Below the pieces are notes generated by a model. It was not told the origin of the DNA, did no database searches, and was given only the letters and a program-made list of their open reading frames with translations. The position numbers and the translations under genes were made by a program. A stretch of DNA of 64,000 nucleotides. It comes from Atriophallophorus winterbourni (lineage: Eukaryota > Platyhelminthes > Trematoda > Plagiorchiida > Microphallidae). Positions 32,946 through 45,439 of this stretch are shown here, one piece after another (the first letter of the stretch is position 1; every line of letters starts with the position of its first letter). The DNA lies in contig JACCGJ010000700.1 of assembly GCA_013407085.1 (NCBI GenBank), positions 1 through 64,000 of the forward strand, read 5' to 3'.

Positions 32946-33700
32946 TGCTCCGTACTCTAGCAGGAAACCTTGGCAATTTATTAGTTTTTCTACAGTTTCT
33001 CTAGTTATAATTCGAACCATAACATATTCTAAGTGTTGCACTTATTTCTATATTATCCTATGACAGTATTCTTAGAAATGAGATAAGATTGTGCTTCAGT
33101 TTGTGAAACAATAACTGATCAACGTTCTGATGTAAACATCATTTCTCTGTAAGATTCTTTTGGTGGCATAATAGATAATTGATTTAGAAGGAATAAAGCT
33201 GTATCCTTTCTAAAAGGATGCAAACAGATTTAGTTATGTTGCTATACATTGATACAATAGTCTAAAAGTGGAATGGATAATATTTTTTAGATTTCTATTT
33301 TGCAATAAGGTTGAAATATAGACCTGTGTAAAATGTATTACTTGCTTGTCTTTAATTAAAAGATGGCGTACGTATCCATTTAACCATTAACTGCCTGAAT
33401 TATGTTTTACATTAAAATAATTTTTTGCTCCAGCATTTTTGTGATGAAACTGCTCTTCTTATATGGGGACAGTAAGTTTTTTTTAGATTTTTCAAATATA
33501 TTACGGAAAATATATAAGTGGGACAAATTCGGTACAATCGTCCTGTGCTGGGACTTTTTCCATGTATTTCTAGCTATAGTCATATGAGACATAAAAGGTA
33601 AAAAAGATTTCTCAATTAAGTTTTTTAACCTGAAACACAAACAAGGTAGAAAAATAGGTTGAATAGAAAATATTGTATTTCCTTCATGCAGTCATCGCGA
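32946..33700. other. Stretch without a recognised gene
   Basis: Lies between two piggyBac fragments. It could hold the N-terminal part or termini of either, but no motif could be confirmed. Confidence 0.35.
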
Positions 33701-34323
33701 TCAAAACCCATGGAATGCCGCCAAACAGTTCTTATGCATGTCTAAGCATAAGTGGACATTGCATTTAGTGCAGAATAACTTCGTCTTTCCAGGACAGTTT
33801 TTGAACCTGCATTGGTTTCTTTTTTTCTCGACACAAGGTACATGTGCCACTTGGTCCAATCTCACATCGTCTGATCGGGCTCCACACTTTTTGCTGCTAG
33901 CGTCTTCACCTCTTAGAGATGGGCGTCCACGTTTAGCAGGCAAACAAATTTATGCAGCTTTGGTAAGGGTGAAAGCTACCTAAAGTTTGAAGAAAGCAAG
34001 CTAAAAAACTTTTTTGGAAGAGAAAGCCTCTAGCAGTCTCTACGATAACAAAGCCATGAATTAACTCTAGCCATATCAATGAAGTGATAGATCAGACGGT
34101 GATAAGCTTCCATTGATTTCATGCTTATTCTATACGAAGAAAGAAAATGGTCTGCCAAATCTACACCACCCATTGACTTATTGTATCGTTTCACAATATC
34201 AGGGTAAGGTACTTCAATGGACCTCGTTTTAGTTTTATCACATTTTTTGGAAAGGAAGGGGTTCTGATGAGCCTCGACTGCATGGAGTTGGGTTTGCCGT
34301 TGGAAACGACCTTCTAAAAGCAA
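33701..34323 (-). pseudogene. piggyBac-like transposase copy 2, C-terminal part
   Basis: Frame 34323-34030 contains IEVPYPDIVKRYNKSMGGVD and LADHFLSSYRISMKSMEAYH. After a frameshift, 33943-33701 contains KRGRPSLRGE and the cysteine-rich end (CRFKNCPGKTKLFCTKCNVH). It is clearly a different subfamily from copy 1 (MGGVDLADH against KGGIDLVDQ). It is truncated at its 5' side next to the RTE element at 34380. Confidence 0.85.
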
Positions 34324-34379
34324 CAGAACCTAGCAGCAGCGGGAGCGAACGGATTTGAACTCTAAATCTGAGGTGCATT

Positions 34380-37340
34380 ACTGGTACCATTACATTGGTA
34401 AACGTTTATGCGCCGACGCTCTCTGCGACGACTGATGAAAAAGACGCTTTTTATCACAACTTCGCAACAGTCCTGAAAAACGTGCCACAAAGAAACTGTG
34501 TAGTGATATTGGGTGATTTCAATGCTAGAGTTGGTGCGGATTACGAATCTTGGCAAAACTGTCTCAGGAGGTTCGGTGTAGGTAAAACCAATGAAAATGG
34601 ACAACGCATTTAAGCATTATGCACACAGTTCAATCTTTGTGCCAGTAACACTTTCTTTCAAACAAAACCACAGCATATGGTCTCTTCGAAACATCCTCGC
34701 TCTAAGCACTGGCATCAGCTTGATCTTATTCTCGTTAGGCGCACTAATATAGGAAGCGTACTTCTCACCAGATCATGTCGAAGTGCAGACTGTGACACTG
34801 ATCATTCACTGGGCTGTGCAAAACCAAAGCTATCCGACACAAGGTTCCACCGCACCAAATTGTCTGGTAAGCCTAAGATTGACGTCACCCGCATGTGCGA
34901 ACCTAATCTAGCTGCGCGATTTGCAAAAGCCTTCGCAGCCGAGTTCAGCAAGACATCCACACTTGAATCGGCTTCAGAAAAATGGGAATCTATAAAAAAT
35001 GCATATGATGAGTAGCACTTTCCACTTTCAGTCCGAAAAAAGCTCGAACAAGCGACTGGTTTGAAGCAAAAGCTTCTGAGATGACTGCTGTGTTGAATAA
35101 GAAACGGTTAGCATTCTTGAGGTTCAAAGGTATGCCAACAGATAAAAACTTACGACTTTAAGAGGAGCTAGAAATAAGGTCCAACAGACTGCAAGGCGAT
35201 GTGCAAATGACTACTGGACAGAAATTAGCCTTAGTATCCAAAAAAGCTGCGAATACTGGAAATTTTCACGGCACGTATGATGGGATCAAAAGAGCCATTG
35301 GTCCAAACAAACTTAAAATGGCTCCCATTAAATATGCATCTGGGGACCCGATTGTGGACAAAACTCAGCAGATGGAAAGATGGGTAGAGCGCTTCCTCTC
35401 TTTCTACTCTAGGGACAGTAAGGTTTTACCACATGTATTTGAAAATGTCGAGCGGTTGCCGACTATTGAATATCAAGATACTCCCCCTACTATTGATGAG
35501 CTCAATAAAGCAATCGACTGCTAAGCGAATGGGAAGGCCCCTGTAGACCACGGAATTCCGCCTGAGCTCATCAAATGCTGTAAAGCAGCATTATTACAAC
35601 CGCTTCACCATTTGCTTCTTCAGTGCTGGCAGGAGGAGTGTGTCCCGCAAGAGATGCGAGACACAAACATCATCACGCTATTTAAAAATGAAAGGAGATA
35701 GAGGAGATTGCAACAATTCCAGAGGAATCTCCCTTCTGAATGTTTTGGGCAAATTGTTTGCTACAGTCCTGCAGATCCGGCTGCAAGTATTAGCTGATAG
35801 AATTTACTCCGAATCTCAATGTGGCTTCCGCAAGGGAAGATCAACCGTTGACATGATCTTCTCCCTGAGACAACTTCAAGAAAAGTGTCGGGAACAGCGT
35901 ATGCCATTATACGCTGTTTTTATTGATTTAACGAAGGCATTCGACTACGTCAGCAGGGAGGGTCTTTTCAAAATGCTTGATTTGATAGGCTGCCCCCCAA
36001 GTCTGCTTAAGCTCGTTATTCCGTTCCACTCAGGCATGAAGGGCTCAGTCCATTTTAACGGTTTCAGCTCAGGAGCCTTTGAAATTCGCCGAGGCGTCAA
36101 ACAAAGGTGTGTTTTTGCCCCCACGCTGTTCGGCATTTTCTTTGCTCTGCTTCTAAAGCACTCTTTAAGGACGAGGACAGAAGGTACTTACCTACGTACG
36201 CAAAGTGATGGCAAGCTTTTCAACCTAAACCGGTTGAGAGCACAAACCAAGGCACGAAATGTGCTAATTTGTGACCTGCTGTTTGTCGACGATGCAGCCC
36301 TTATTGCTCACTTCCAAGGGCACCTTCAGTCTCTAATAGACTGTTTTTCGTCGGCATGCAAAGACTTTGGGCTAACAATCAGCATGAGCAAGACCAAAGT
36401 CCTTGGTCAAGGGACTGTATCGCCGCCCATCATCACTGTTGGAAACTGTCAGGTTGAATCAGTACATCAGTTCACATACCTTGGTTCAACCATTGCGGAT
36501 AACCTCTCGCTAGACACGAAGATTGATAAGCGGATTGTCAGAGCAGCTGTCATTCTGTCCCGTTCGAACTCTCGTATTTGGGGTAACCGCAAGCTGACTG
36601 TAAAGACAAAGATGATGGTATACAGCGAGGGCGTACTAAATGCTTCAATGTACGGCACTGAAACTTGGACCACCCACGCAAGACACGAACGGAAGCTGAA
36701 TGCTTCCCATCTACGAAGCATCCGTCGTATTTTGAACATATCGTGGATGGACAGAGTGACTAATGTTAAAGTGCTTTTAAAAGCTGGTCTACAGAGCATG
36801 TTCACTCTATTGCGACAGCGCCGCCTGCGCTGACTTGGTCATGTCTACAGGATGGAAAATGGTCGTATTCCGAAAGATCTACTCTATGGTGAGTTGCAAC
36901 TAGGAAGTCGACCATTGGGCAGACCGCACTTGCGGTACAAAGACGTTTGCAAAGGAGATATGAAAGCTCTTGACATTGACCTGGCGGGTTAGGAAGAATT
37001 TGCTCTTGACCGCTCACAATGGAGGCACTGTGTAAAACGTCGTCTGCAAGCTGGGGAGGAGCAGATACAGCTCTTGACTGCTGAACGCAGATTACGCCGC
37101 TTGCCAGCAACTGATGCAATACAACCGAGTTCTGACTTTCGTTGCCTGCGCTGCGGGAGAGATTGTTCCTTCCGAATCGGACTGTTTAGTCATTGCAAAA
37201 GCTGCAAAACTTGAACATTCACGCCATTGTCTGGCCTTCAAATCGGCCGTGCACAAACGATCGATTTTCTCCACAATATTTTTCGTCATTTTTCTTAATT
37301 TGTCGTGTTTTCCAGTGAGAATTCTGATATAAAAACTTTG
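34380..37340 (+). mobile_element. RTE-like non-LTR retrotransposon with C-terminal zinc finger
   Basis: A long, only mildly damaged element: endonuclease, RT, and a C-terminal C2H2-type finger. It lacks the first part of the endonuclease and begins directly beside the piggyBac copy, a sign of 5' truncation. A degenerate relative of its C-terminal region lies at 59340-59740. Confidence 0.85.
34395..37240 (+). pseudogene. Endonuclease-RT ORF of the RTE-like element
   Basis: Endonuclease pieces at 34395-35015: VNVYAPT, CVVILGDFNARVGADY, HQLDLILVRR and DTDHSL. RT in the frame starting at 35640: GISLLNVLGKLFATVL, SQCGFRKGRSTVDMIFSLRQ, YAVFIDLTKAFDYVSREGL, GVKQRC and LLFVDDAALIAH, then a long thumb to 36833. 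The frame resumes after a stop with LGHVYRMENGRIPKDLLYGE and ends in a finger CLRCGRDCSFRIGLFSHCKS at about 37144-37203. Stops at 34613, 35015 and 35524 and a few shifts break it. The catalytic aspartates remain. Confidence 0.85.
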
Positions 37341-37500
37341 GCTATGCTATGCGGGACAAACTTGATAATATATTGAAGCAAGCATTGAAAAAGAAAAGGC
37401 TGGCAAGTCGCTCTTTGTCGACGTCATGACTTATCCAGAATGCCTATACCTTGTATTTAATCATAAAACGTTCGTTCGCTGTGGTCCAAGTATGGTGAAA
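37341..37500. other. Spacer between two non-LTR copies
   Basis: No feature recognised; possibly 3' UTR of the RTE element or 5' UTR of copy K. Confidence 0.35.
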
Positions 37501-39895
37501 TTTCACAACTGCTCACTTCAAAAATTTCAAAGCATACCGGCATTGCCATGTTCCAAGAAACCTGGCTTCACTCGACAATAGAAAATGAGTTGCTCATCAT
37601 TGAAGGATTAAACTGTTTTCGTCTTGACCGAACCTGTCTTTTGAGGAATCGTGGTGTCGGTGTTATCACATATATTCGAAACGACTGGTGCTCATGCTGC
37701 AAACAGATTTTTACTTTTGACAAGCTTGAAATATCCTGCCTGGCTGTCGAACGCAAACCCCGACATCTTTCTCATTTTCAATCCCTTATTTTGATAAATA
37801 CTTATGTTATCCTCAATTGTTAATCTAGCGTTTTTTAATGCATTCATTGATGAACTCATAATGAAACTTGCTCCTTTTCAAAATTCTTTGATTCTTTAAG
37901 CTGCCGACCTCAATGACTGCAATGTATCTATGTTTTCCCTATTGTCGCTCAAAAATGTTGTTCATTTCTCAACTCGAGCTGACGCATTTTTAGAATTTGC
38001 CCTAACAAATGCCCCTCATCTGTTCCACGCCCGCAAGTTTGCTCTAATTGGTAATTCAGACCATTTCACTATCAAACTTCTCCCTAAAATTTATGGAAGC
38101 ACTGGACATAGATACCTCACCCGCAGCAATGGCAGAAAGGTGACTTTCAGAGCTTGTCAGCATGAAATCTGTTGTCCTAAAGAAACTATATTTGTGAGTC
38201 CTCACCGTTTTTCCTCTGTCCACCTAAAACGCCTCAGGAAATTGAAAGAGAAAGCCTTCAAAATACATGATCCTAAAACTGTTGCGTTGCTTTCCCAGTC
38301 AATCAAGCTCAAAATTCGACGTCTTGAAAAGCTTTACACGAACACACTTCTTGGAACGAAAGACAGTCGCCACCTATGGCGTACGGTTAAACAAATTTGT
38401 GGAAAGAACAACAGAAAATCCCCACCTATTTTGATATTAATTTCTTGAACCAATCGTTCGTGCATCAAATTACTGATAATGACTGTGAAGAAAACTTTAT
38501 TTTACCCCCATCCTTCTTTTCCGATTCACCTTTCGCCAACGTACCCGAGGTCTCTTGTGGACTTTCGGCTGTCTCACGTTTTAAGGCTGCATGACCTGAT
38601 AAACTCTCGCCCACTGTACTGAAAGAATGTGCTGGAGTGCTATCATCCCCCATTACATCCATTTTTAATCGTTGCATGAAAAGAGCAATTGTGCCTGATT
38701 GCTGGAAATCTGTCTGCATTAGCCCGATTCCAAAGAAAGATCCCGGTAAATACTGTCCCATCGCGTGCACGTCGCAGTTGCTTAAGGTACTTGAGAAAAT
38801 TGATTTTACGGTGACTCGTGTCCAGCTGTCAGGTGCATGATGCTCATCAGTTCGCGTACCGCAAAAATCGTTCAACTGTCGATGCTGTCGCTGTACTCAC
38901 AGATTTCATCTCACGTTCTCTAGATAGCAAATCTAGAGCAGTACAAACTCGTTTTTTTGGATTACACAAATGCCTTTAACAGTGGTCTAAGAAACTCCTT
39001 ACTCCAAAAATTATCTGATCATGGTGTCACGGCTAATATTTTTCATTGGCTGGCATCCTATTTTGAGGGTCGTACACAGTCGCGAACGGCCAAACCTCCC
39101 GTGAAATAGCTATTCCCCATGGTGTCCTTCAAGGTGCAATCTTGTCCACATTTCTATTTTACCGTTATATTTCTGATCTTCCCACTGCATTTACCCTCAA
39201 ATACGCTGATGATGTTGCCATTGCAGTAAATCAAAATCGTCAGATCGAGCAACATGCCTTAGGATCAATGGTAACGAACATTGGTCAATGGTCCTCCACG
39301 ATTGGTTTATCGTTGAATCCTTCTAAATGCAGCGAAATTGTATTTTTCAACATGATTGGACAGCGTCGTTTAGCCCTTCATCACGAAATTTCTCGCGTTT
39401 TTCTCAACGTCTCGGTGTTCGACAGATGTTGCAGCTTCAAGTATATTGGTGTTACAATATCTAAAAATCTTAGCTGGACTGAACATGTTACAAGGGTATT
39501 CATAAAAGTGCGCCAACTGTCATTCTACGCACCACGTCTCCGTTCTTTCTCCGTTCTTTTTCCGTTCCACCAAATATCATTCAACTATTCGTTTTTTTCT
39601 TGCATCGTTCCCCATCTTCTTTTCGCATCTCCTGTGATTTTTCCCGGCCTCTTAGAAAAGGATTCACCGATGATCAGAAGATGCATTAAGCTCATCTCAA
39701 GATTCAGCTATGTTTCCGCTGATGACATTCGAGACACTATTGTCAATCGTCATTTTCGTAAATGCAGCAGATTGATCGCGAACATTTCTACTGATAGTTT
39801 ACATACATTGAACATAAGCCTTGTTTCTTGCAAATCTTTTACCTCCACCCAAAGCCGGTACGTTATTCCCTATTCAAGAACGAATAAATTTTGAC
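37501..39895 (+). pseudogene. CR1/L2-like copy K (distinct family), endonuclease and RT
   Basis: Endonuclease part: IAMFQETWLHSTIENELLII and NRGVGVITYIRNDW (37548-37700), a central gap, then IGNSDHFTIKLLPK (38050). RT part: MKRAIVPDCWKSVCISPIPK (38676), FAYRKNRSTVDAVAVLTDF, HGVLQGAILSTFLFYRYISD and KYADDVAIAVNQN (39142-39235), and the thumb to 39894. It differs in sequence from copies A-J and has a YADD box. Stops and shifts are scattered, but the last 250 codons are open. Confidence 0.8.
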
Positions 39896-42545
39896 ACTAT
39901 CTCAACTTACCTGCTCAAATACTCATCATCCAACACTTTTATCAAGATCTACAATCAAATGTTTATACTCCAACGCACAATGCTTGATAAGTTACCCGAT
40001 CTAATCGAGCTTCGTCAAAAATATTCACCACTCCTGATAGCCGTAATGAAAACTTGGTTCAATCAGCAATTAGTTCAGGAGAAAACTTTCATTTCAAACA
40101 TGTTTCTTTTAAATCGTACTCGAATAAACCGTGGAGGAGGAGGTGTTGCTATTTACTATGATCAACACCACGTTCAGAGAAATCACAGACAGCGATTTGA
40201 TACGCGAAGACACACTGTGGTGTTCACTTGAATTAGCAACAGGTAAAAACTGAGTTCTTGGTGTGATCTACCGACCACTGTCAGCAGACGAAGCATACAA
40301 TGCTAGTTTAATTTATAAAACTCAGCTGGTTGTTTCCAGATATCAAAACAACGTCCTGATCATGGGTGACTTTAATCTCCCCAATTTAATAACAAGCGAG
40401 ATTCCACCGGTGAACTCTCTTGATCATCTATTCTGCAAAATGTTCAACGAAATTCATTTATTCAATCAAATCTCAAGCAGCACTCGCTTCAGAGGCAGAA
40501 AGACACCGTCCATTCTCGATTTTGTTCTGACTAGCGAGGAAAATGTCATCGAGGATATCCGCTATGAAGTCCACTTTGAAAACGTGATCATGTAGTCATT
40601 GTTTTTTGACTATATATCTAAAGCGGAAAAAGCTATTGTTGTTCAAAAATTGATAAGAATCATCGATACTATTGCATTATCAATTACACTTTAAGATGTT
40701 ACTTACTGGGCACCGATTAACACTGATGTCCAACAAAGATGTTCATCGAAACTTCAGAAAATCACCCAAAAAATAAAACTCCACTCTAAATATATTCCCA
40801 AAAACTAAGAAAGGGATTCAAATTCGTGATCTGTAATCGAACATGGAAATGGATAAAGGTGAGAAACTGTGTGTGAACAAGCTATATGCGCAGGCAACAA
40901 CCGAATCCAATCATTCCGCTTTACTCACTTCGACCGGGGATACATCCACTGCTCTCGAAGCCGCTAGCGAACTTGTTCAATTTTACTCTAGAGTGTTCTA
41001 CTTTTACGAGCGCGTATGATTAGATATGCCTGCATACAGATTACAAATTAACACAATACACAAAATCGATGTGATACCCGAGAGTATTCTGGTAAGACAA
41101 CTCGGGTGATAAAATAACACCCTTCATCCTAGAACAATGCGCCCGTGCTCTATTCTCACCACTCTCTGATCTCTCTAACATGTCATCGCGTTGCAGCAAG
41201 GTTGCTACTGAATGGAAGAGTGGATTAATCACTCCGATATACAAAGGAGGGAACCGATCCGAGGTGTCTAACTATATACCAGTCACGTTGTTGCTGGTGG
41301 TCTCTAAAGTTCTCGATCGATTTGTAGCTGACGAACTTATCAAACATTTGGAGCAAAATATGCTTCTTTTCATCGCACAGCACGGATTCAGGACAAGACA
41401 CTCCTGCCTCATCAATCTTTTCATAACCCTTGCTAACTGGACTCGAACCGTGGATGATGGATACCCTAGCCATGCTTGTTACTTGGGTATGTCTAAAGCT
41501 TCTGACCGTGTTAATAGCAGCTCGGGTTGGGTGGCAGATGCTTGGCATGCATACAGGATTACTTGTCTGGTAGAGTATTCGGGGTTAGAGTTGATGAGGC
41601 ACTATCCAGCCCAGTCGAGGTTACAAGTGGTGTACCTCAAAGCTCAGTCTTGGGGCCAATACCCTTTCTCATGTATGCAAACGATATACCTGAAATCGTA
41701 CGCAGTAAAATCATTTTATTTGCGGATTACATCAAAGTCTAGACTGACGTACGCACCATAGAAGATTTTTAAATTCCACTAAAAGATCTCGAAACACTTA
41801 ATATGTGGCCCCTACAAAACTGCTGTGCATTCAACATCCAATAATGTAAAACATTAAACGTGCGGAAATCATTCGAATTCACATACTCTCTGGGATTGCA
41901 GCAACTTGCAGAGGTTAGTGAAGACAAATACCTGAATGTGTGAATTAGCAGTAATTTAAAGTCTTCATGGCCGTGTTCTTTTTATACAAAAAGTCTTGCC
42001 AAAGCTTACCATTACTCAGGAGGATTTTCGGTAGTTTCACAAAGCAGATACTCCCGCTGATAATTAACACCTATATCAGATTAACAATGAAGGACACTGT
42101 TCAAGCATGGTTTCCGTAATTACAGAAGGATATGACATTTCTGCAACGCGTATACCACCGCGCTAACGAACTGGCGACCGGACTATATAACGGGCCACAC
42201 GAGGAGAGGATTGCAACTCTAAACCTGTTTGATGTTTTGTACCCTCGTCTCAGGGGTGACTTGATCCTGCTGTTTAACATTTTGCATACAGTGGATCACC
42301 CACTTTAACATCAGTTTCATCGGCAAGAATCACTTGGTAGCAGATCTCATGGTTACAAGTTAATTATTCCACACTTTAGATCAAATTGTCGAAGGTTCAT
42401 CTTTGCTATCCGAGTTTGTTTTATAGAGAACGCTCTGCTCCCACATATCATTTGTTCTTCAAGCCTGATAATGTTTAAGGCTGAACTTGACAAGTATATG
42501 TTGACCAAATCCAACCTCGCACCTGAATGCACATGCTGACTTTTT
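39896..42545 (+). pseudogene. CR1-like copy L, endonuclease and decayed RT
   Basis: Endonuclease: GGGGVAIYYDQ (40135), VIYRPLSADEAYN, VLIMGDFNLPNLI and SSSTRFRGRKTPSILDFVLT (40263-40595). Linker similar to copy G (40850-40990). RT: EWKSGLITPIYKGGNRSEVS, IAQHGFRTRHSCLINLF (41180-41480), GVPQSSVLGPIPFLMYANDI (41635) and FADYIKV instead of FADD. The C-terminal part to 42540 is readable only in pieces. It ends near the left LTR of the Gypsy element. Confidence 0.75.
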
Positions 42546-42601
42546 ATATTGATAAAACATTTGTGTTTTTATGCATTACATTTATTTTAAATCTATTGTT
42601 A

Positions 42602-42949
42602 TGTTGTGGACCAAAATTATAAGTCTGCACTACACCGAATACAACAAGAATGCAATGAGCTAAATAAAATACTAAATGAGAAAATGTCAAAAAAGACCCT
42701 GTGAAGTCCAACGATAGCGAGATAATCCACACAGGAAAATCCAAGAGATGGATTTAAAGGTGCAAAATTTGCTAATATGTTGCAGGATCCGTTGATCACA
42801 ATTCCGGCACGGAGCGGTGCACACAAACTTCGTAACCACGGAAGAAGACAAAGTCCGAATGTTCGGAATTATATTAACCGTCAAAAGGTATATTTTACAA
42901 GCATTTATACGAATGAAGTATACATGGACAACAAACGAATAACCATACA
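42602..42949 (-). repeat. 3' LTR of the Gypsy element
   Basis: 348 bp, TGTTGTGGACC at the left and AACCATACA at the right (plus strand). It aligns along its whole length with 47995-48343 with scattered differences, so the insertion is not recent. Confidence 0.88.
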
Positions 42950-43219
42950 AGGCCACAGGTGTATATAAAAAATACGAAGATACAAAATGAAAGTAACTCA
43001 ATACAATACTCCCCCAACAGAGCGTTAGTTAGGCTTAAAGGAAGGATAACATTCGCTCGAAATGTTCATGAGGTCTCATAGTCAGCAAAGTGTTTCGGCC
43101 AATGCACATGTCTACCGGTTCGAGTTTGAACGGGGATAGAAGGGACCGTAGGATTAAAATGAGCATGGGGTGAGGTAGGCACATGAGGATTACACGGCGG
43201 ATGTGATTGAGGAGTAATA

Positions 43220-43990
43220 ACGCTTGATATGGGTTGGTGGCTTAAGCTCCACGAAAGCGGGTTTTAGACTATCAGTGGAGACAGTGTCATGACTACCATT
43301 TATATCCAAAACGAAGTAATTGAGTTAACGCTCAATAACTCTGACTGGTCCATGGTAGGATGGTTAAAGTGGTTTAAAAACAGAGTCACGTCGCACAAAA
43401 ACAAAATCACACGTATCGCGATGAGGTGATTTCTGCTGGTGAATATTGCGATGTCGAGGAGGCGTAAAATCTTACATGGACATAAACGATTGCAAGCGAG
43501 TAATATAATCTGACACCGAAGGTAATGACTGGCAATACGCAACGAATTTACCGGGAAGACACAAGCTAGTTCCAAAAACTAACTCTGCGGCTGAGTGCTG
43601 CATGTCTTCTTTGAAAGTAGAACGAATTTTAAGAAGAACAACTGGTAAATTCTCAGTCTATACATTAGGATCGGGCTGACAAGCTAAAGAGGCTTTGAGC
43701 TGCCGATGGATGCGTTTGACCAATCCATTTGAGTTAGAGTGGTAGCGGTGGTTCGGATGTGCTGACAGCCAAGGAGTCGAGTCAAATCACGGAAAAATGT
43801 CGATTGAAACTGAGCGCCACGGTCAGTTGTGATGATAGATGGTGTGCCAAAATTGGCAATCCAGTGTTCAATGAAGGCGCGTGCTACAGTTTCGGAACAT
43901 GTGTCTTTGATTGAAACAACAATCGGCCATCGAGTAAAGCGATCAATCGCTTTCGGGATGAATGAATATTCGCTTGATGATGGCATAGGA
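43220..43990 (-). pseudogene. Integrase of the Gypsy element, broken
   Basis: Core motifs: IDRFTRWPIVVSIKDTCSET with the first catalytic Asp, and TTDRGAQFQSTFFRDLTRLL with the second. The third position reads NGLVKRIHRQLK, where the family has Glu before the RIHR segment, so the catalytic Glu is replaced by Lys. A frameshift lies near 43745. The C-terminal part (SAAELVFGTSLCLPGKF, HRDTCDFVFVRRDSVFKPL) continues to about 43280. Confidence 0.85.
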
Positions 43991-44199
43991 CAGATGACGT
44001 TATGATCGACTGTTTGGATGCTTGAAAGGGACGTAATGTGTGATAGTATGTCGTGAAATTTTGTTCTTTTGACAAGGAATGTAATGCCGGACCCAGGTTG
44101 GGTGACTCGATTTGCTGCAAATTAATGGATTAACACTTCCCGAGTTCGGTTGTATCAATCTCAGTTCGATGGTTAGCCAAGAGGAAGAGATCGAATCGT

Positions 44200-44590
44200 G
44201 TACCTGCAGACAAAAAAGAAATGTCAGGTAACTTGATAAAGCATCGGCAACCAAGTTCGCCACTCCTTTGATGTAACGAATGTCAGTAGAGAATTGAGAA
44301 ATGTAACCCAAGTGTCGAATCTCGCGTGGCGAATAATAATCCAGTTGAGAATGCAGAGCAAACGTTAGCGGTTTGTTATCCGTAAAAATGATGAAGTCAC
44401 GACCTTCTAATAGGTGACAAAAATGCCGTATGGCTAAATATATCGCAAGTAGTTCGTGGCCAAATGTGCCGTAGCGGTTTTGTGTCGGATTAAGCTTTTA
44501 TGGAAAAAATGCCAATGGACGGGCTGTGTTCTTATAGTGTTTTTGTAAAACGGCTTCCACAGCTGTATTGGCGGCATCAGGCGTCAATTA
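44200..44590 (-). pseudogene. RNase H domain of the Gypsy element
   Basis: Reads FGHELLAIYLAIRHFCHLLE, DFIIFTDNKPLTFALHSQLD and ISQFSTDIRYIKGVANLVAD, the standard Ty3/Gypsy RNase H and tether pattern. A stop precedes it near 44500. The RT palm that should come before it is absent: only about 30 bp separate the RT start (44620) from the RNase H region. Confidence 0.8.
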
Positions 44591-44619
44591 TGAAGAAATT
44601 GTTGTTGCATAAAGATTCA

Positions 44620-44727
44620 AAGAAAAATCTTGGATGTGCGGTAGACGCCACATGTCATCCCGTCATCTGAGGTCTTCTGAGGTACCATATGCAGTGGTGA
44701 CGACCATAGGCTGGATGAAGTGTGGAG
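44620..44727 (-). pseudogene. RT start fragment of the Gypsy element, left of the nested insertion
   Basis: LWSSPLHMVPQKTSDDGM and CGVYRTSK correspond to the first conserved RT block of Ty3/Gypsy. The preceding residues (FEHMVELGIIRSS) are found on the other side of the nested element at about 46365-46405, so the insertion split this motif. Confidence 0.8.
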
Positions 44728-44730
44728 GAT

Positions 44731-44930
44731 TGTATTGTATTGAATTGAATAGCCAACCCAAGAATGTAAGTGAGAGCAAACCACGCTCACTCGAATCACA
44801 GTATGTATTGAATAACAACCAGAATGAATGAATGAGTGACAATCAGAACTTGAATAACAGTATTATTGATTATTTTGAATGATGGTGATGAATGATTGAG
44901 TATTATTGATCGTTAATCGAACAATCACCA
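44731..44930 (-). repeat. 3' LTR of the nested element
   Basis: 200 bp, nearly the same as 46163-46360 over its whole length apart from a few substitutions and short indels. Confidence 0.9.
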
Positions 44931-45040
44931 CAACCACCTCAGTTTGCGAATGATCCTGGGTTTGTATAATCCCAGTACGGCTTGTTCAACAAACGTTCTG
45001 ATCTCCACGGAGGATCTAGCAAATCCGAAACATCATCCAC

Positions 45041-45121
45041 AGTTACCAACAATTGTATCGCTTTTTCAATGGCAGTAGTCGAAGGTGCCAGTAAGGCTTT
45101 TCCTCTAGCGGTTTTGAAATG
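45041..45121 (-). other. BRC-like segment 2
   Basis: Residues 212-238 of the lower frame. It has the FxxA core (FKTA), then RGK and, ten residues on, the AIEKAIQLL helix that corresponds to the second RAD51-contact motif of BRC repeats. Confidence 0.6.
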
Positions 45122-45358
45122 TTCATTATCTAACGATCGTTTAGATGAACTAGTTGGCAGTGCTGAATTCGCTTGATAAGATGAGTTCGGCGATTTATTT
45201 GAAATGGTATCTGATGAGTTCTGAAGTTTGATAATTTTGAAGCCACTTTCTTGGTAATGAAAACCAGATTTTTCGTTTAAATCAATGATACGTGCGGATG
45301 TGGAGGTGTTAAAAGGAGTAGCGCTTGAGTCGTTTGATAGGGAGGTCAAGTTTTCATC

Positions 45359-45439
45359 ATCACACAAAAGAGCTTTAGCACGTGCAATAGCACTGTTAGA
45401 AATCGATCGAACTGTCTTTCCAGATGCAGTTTGAATATC
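45359..45439 (-). other. BRC-like segment 1
   Basis: Residues 106-132. TASGKTV is the BRC signature, followed by ISNSAIARAKALL at the right spacing. The aromatic residue of FxxA is Ile here. Confidence 0.7.

Noticed and set aside
34330..34375. tRNA-like GAGTTCAAATCC on the minus strand
   Set aside because: It resembles a B box, but the flanking T stem does not pair and no D arm was found.
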